Source: Thauera sp. (lineage in GTDB: Bacteria; Pseudomonadota; Gammaproteobacteria; Burkholderiales; Rhodocyclaceae). From it: a stretch of DNA of 64,000 nucleotides. Below, one piece after another: positions 63,637 through 64,000 of the stretch; position 1 is the first letter of the stretch, and every line of letters begins with the position of its first letter. Made by a program: the position numbers and the translations under genes. The notes below the pieces were generated by a model that ran no database searches, was not told the origin of the DNA, and was given only the letters and a program-made list of their open reading frames with translations. The stretch is from NCBI GenBank assembly GCA_024235615.1, contig JACKMB010000008.1, forward strand, positions 26,922-90,921, read 5' to 3'.

Positions 63637-64000
63637 GTGAAGCCGGAAGCCGACAAATCACAACCAGACCCCCTGATAGAGAAGGCTCAATGGCGGCCGC
63701 TCGCATTCATGCTCGCGCTGGGGATCGCTGCTGGCGTTCTTTACTTCGTCGCCAAGTCCCTTCCGGGGATGTCGTGTGCTGAGACCGTCGCTGCCGTAAT
63801 TGCTGTATCGATCCCGATTTGGGTGGCGCAACGCGAACGGGTGCTCTCTGGCCGGCGAATCCTGCTCGACGGTGCAACGTATGAGCAAAACTTACTGAGA
63901 AGAATCCTCTGGTCTGGGCAAGTGACCTCGGCATTCCTGCTCGTAGGTGCTCCATTTTTCGGGCTGATTGCACTGATCCTCGCCTCACAGTTGCAAGATG
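63637..64000 (+). CDS. Hypothetical membrane protein, 3' end outside window
   Basis: From a GTG at 63637 the frame stays open for 121 codons to the window end. After a hydrophilic N-terminus (KPEADKSQPDPLIEKAQ) there are membrane segments: PLAFMLALGIAAGVLYFVA, TVAAVIAVSIPIWVA and AFLLVGAPFFGLIALILA, with a basic loop (RERVLSGRRILLDG) between the last two. Base composition is lower in GC than neighbouring genes and codon use is mixed, suggesting acquired DNA. GAAAGG upstream is a distant ribosome-binding-site candidate. Family not recognised. Confidence 0.6.
   Translation, partial: MKPEADKSQPDPLIEKAQWRPLAFMLALGIAAGVLYFVAKSLPGMSCAETVAAVIAVSIPIWVAQRERVLSGRRILLDGATYEQNLLRRILWSGQVTSAFLLVGAPFFGLIALILASQLQD

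Overview
The window reads as chromosome of a high-GC, motile betaproteobacterium. The 16S rRNA, the exbB-exbD-lpxK-trm112-kdsB-adk order, lipoyl-domain-bearing E3 of pyruvate dehydrogenase, two CheV proteins and a NosA/OprC-type copper receptor fit the Thauera/Azoarcus group (Rhodocyclales). The genus is an inference from memory of these families, not from a search.

Layout. 1-5.8 kb: end of motB and a chemotaxis operon (cheV-cheV-cheY-cheZ-cheA). 5.8-10 kb, minus strand: an uninterrupted TruC-transaldolase frame, sodB and xseA. 10-16.9 kb, plus strand: an intergenic region with direct repeats and DnaA-box-like sites, then exbB, exbD, lpxK, trm112, kdsB, adk, a phosphofructokinase and a DASS-family transporter. 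17.1-22 kb: two GH17 membrane proteins, one fused to a GT2 synthase (periplasmic beta-glucan type), with a small membrane-protein gene antisense between them. 22.1-26.9 kb, minus strand: gcvT-gcvH-gcvP behind a tandem glycine riboswitch. 27.1-32.9 kb: a complete rRNA operon (two promoters, 16S, tRNA-Ile, tRNA-Ala, 23S, 5S), whose 23S carries an expansion of about 100 nt in helix 25. 33.2-40.8 kb: a fumarylacetoacetate-hydrolase-family enzyme, purL, and a coupled HD-GYP/EAL pair for c-di-GMP turnover. 40.8-44.9 kb: copper uptake genes (DUF2946, PCuAC, TonB receptor) followed by an FNR-like regulator. 45-51.3 kb, minus strand: pyruvate dehydrogenase aceE-aceF-lpdA. 51.4-56.2 kb: an orphan periplasmic binding protein divergent from a PAS histidine kinase and LuxR-type response regulator. 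56.4-61.9 kb: K+/H+ antiporter, folD, purE, purK and a Sua5-type tRNA-modification gene. 61.9-64 kb: an REP-like repeat pair, tRNA-Ala(CGC), an UPF0178 gene, a decayed SRAP fragment, and a lower-GC membrane-protein gene running off the end.

Most genes are core housekeeping. The glycine cleavage system, folD and purE/K/L share one-carbon and purine metabolism. The points most worth a second look are the 23S helix-25 insertion, the TruC-transaldolase fusion, an REP-like repeat that recurs inside the coding linkers of aceF and lpdA, a CheZ with extra DELQALFD motifs, an HD-GYP protein lacking the HD histidine, and the copper cluster with its cysteine-rich FNR-like regulator. No CRISPR array, intact transposase or prophage gene was seen.
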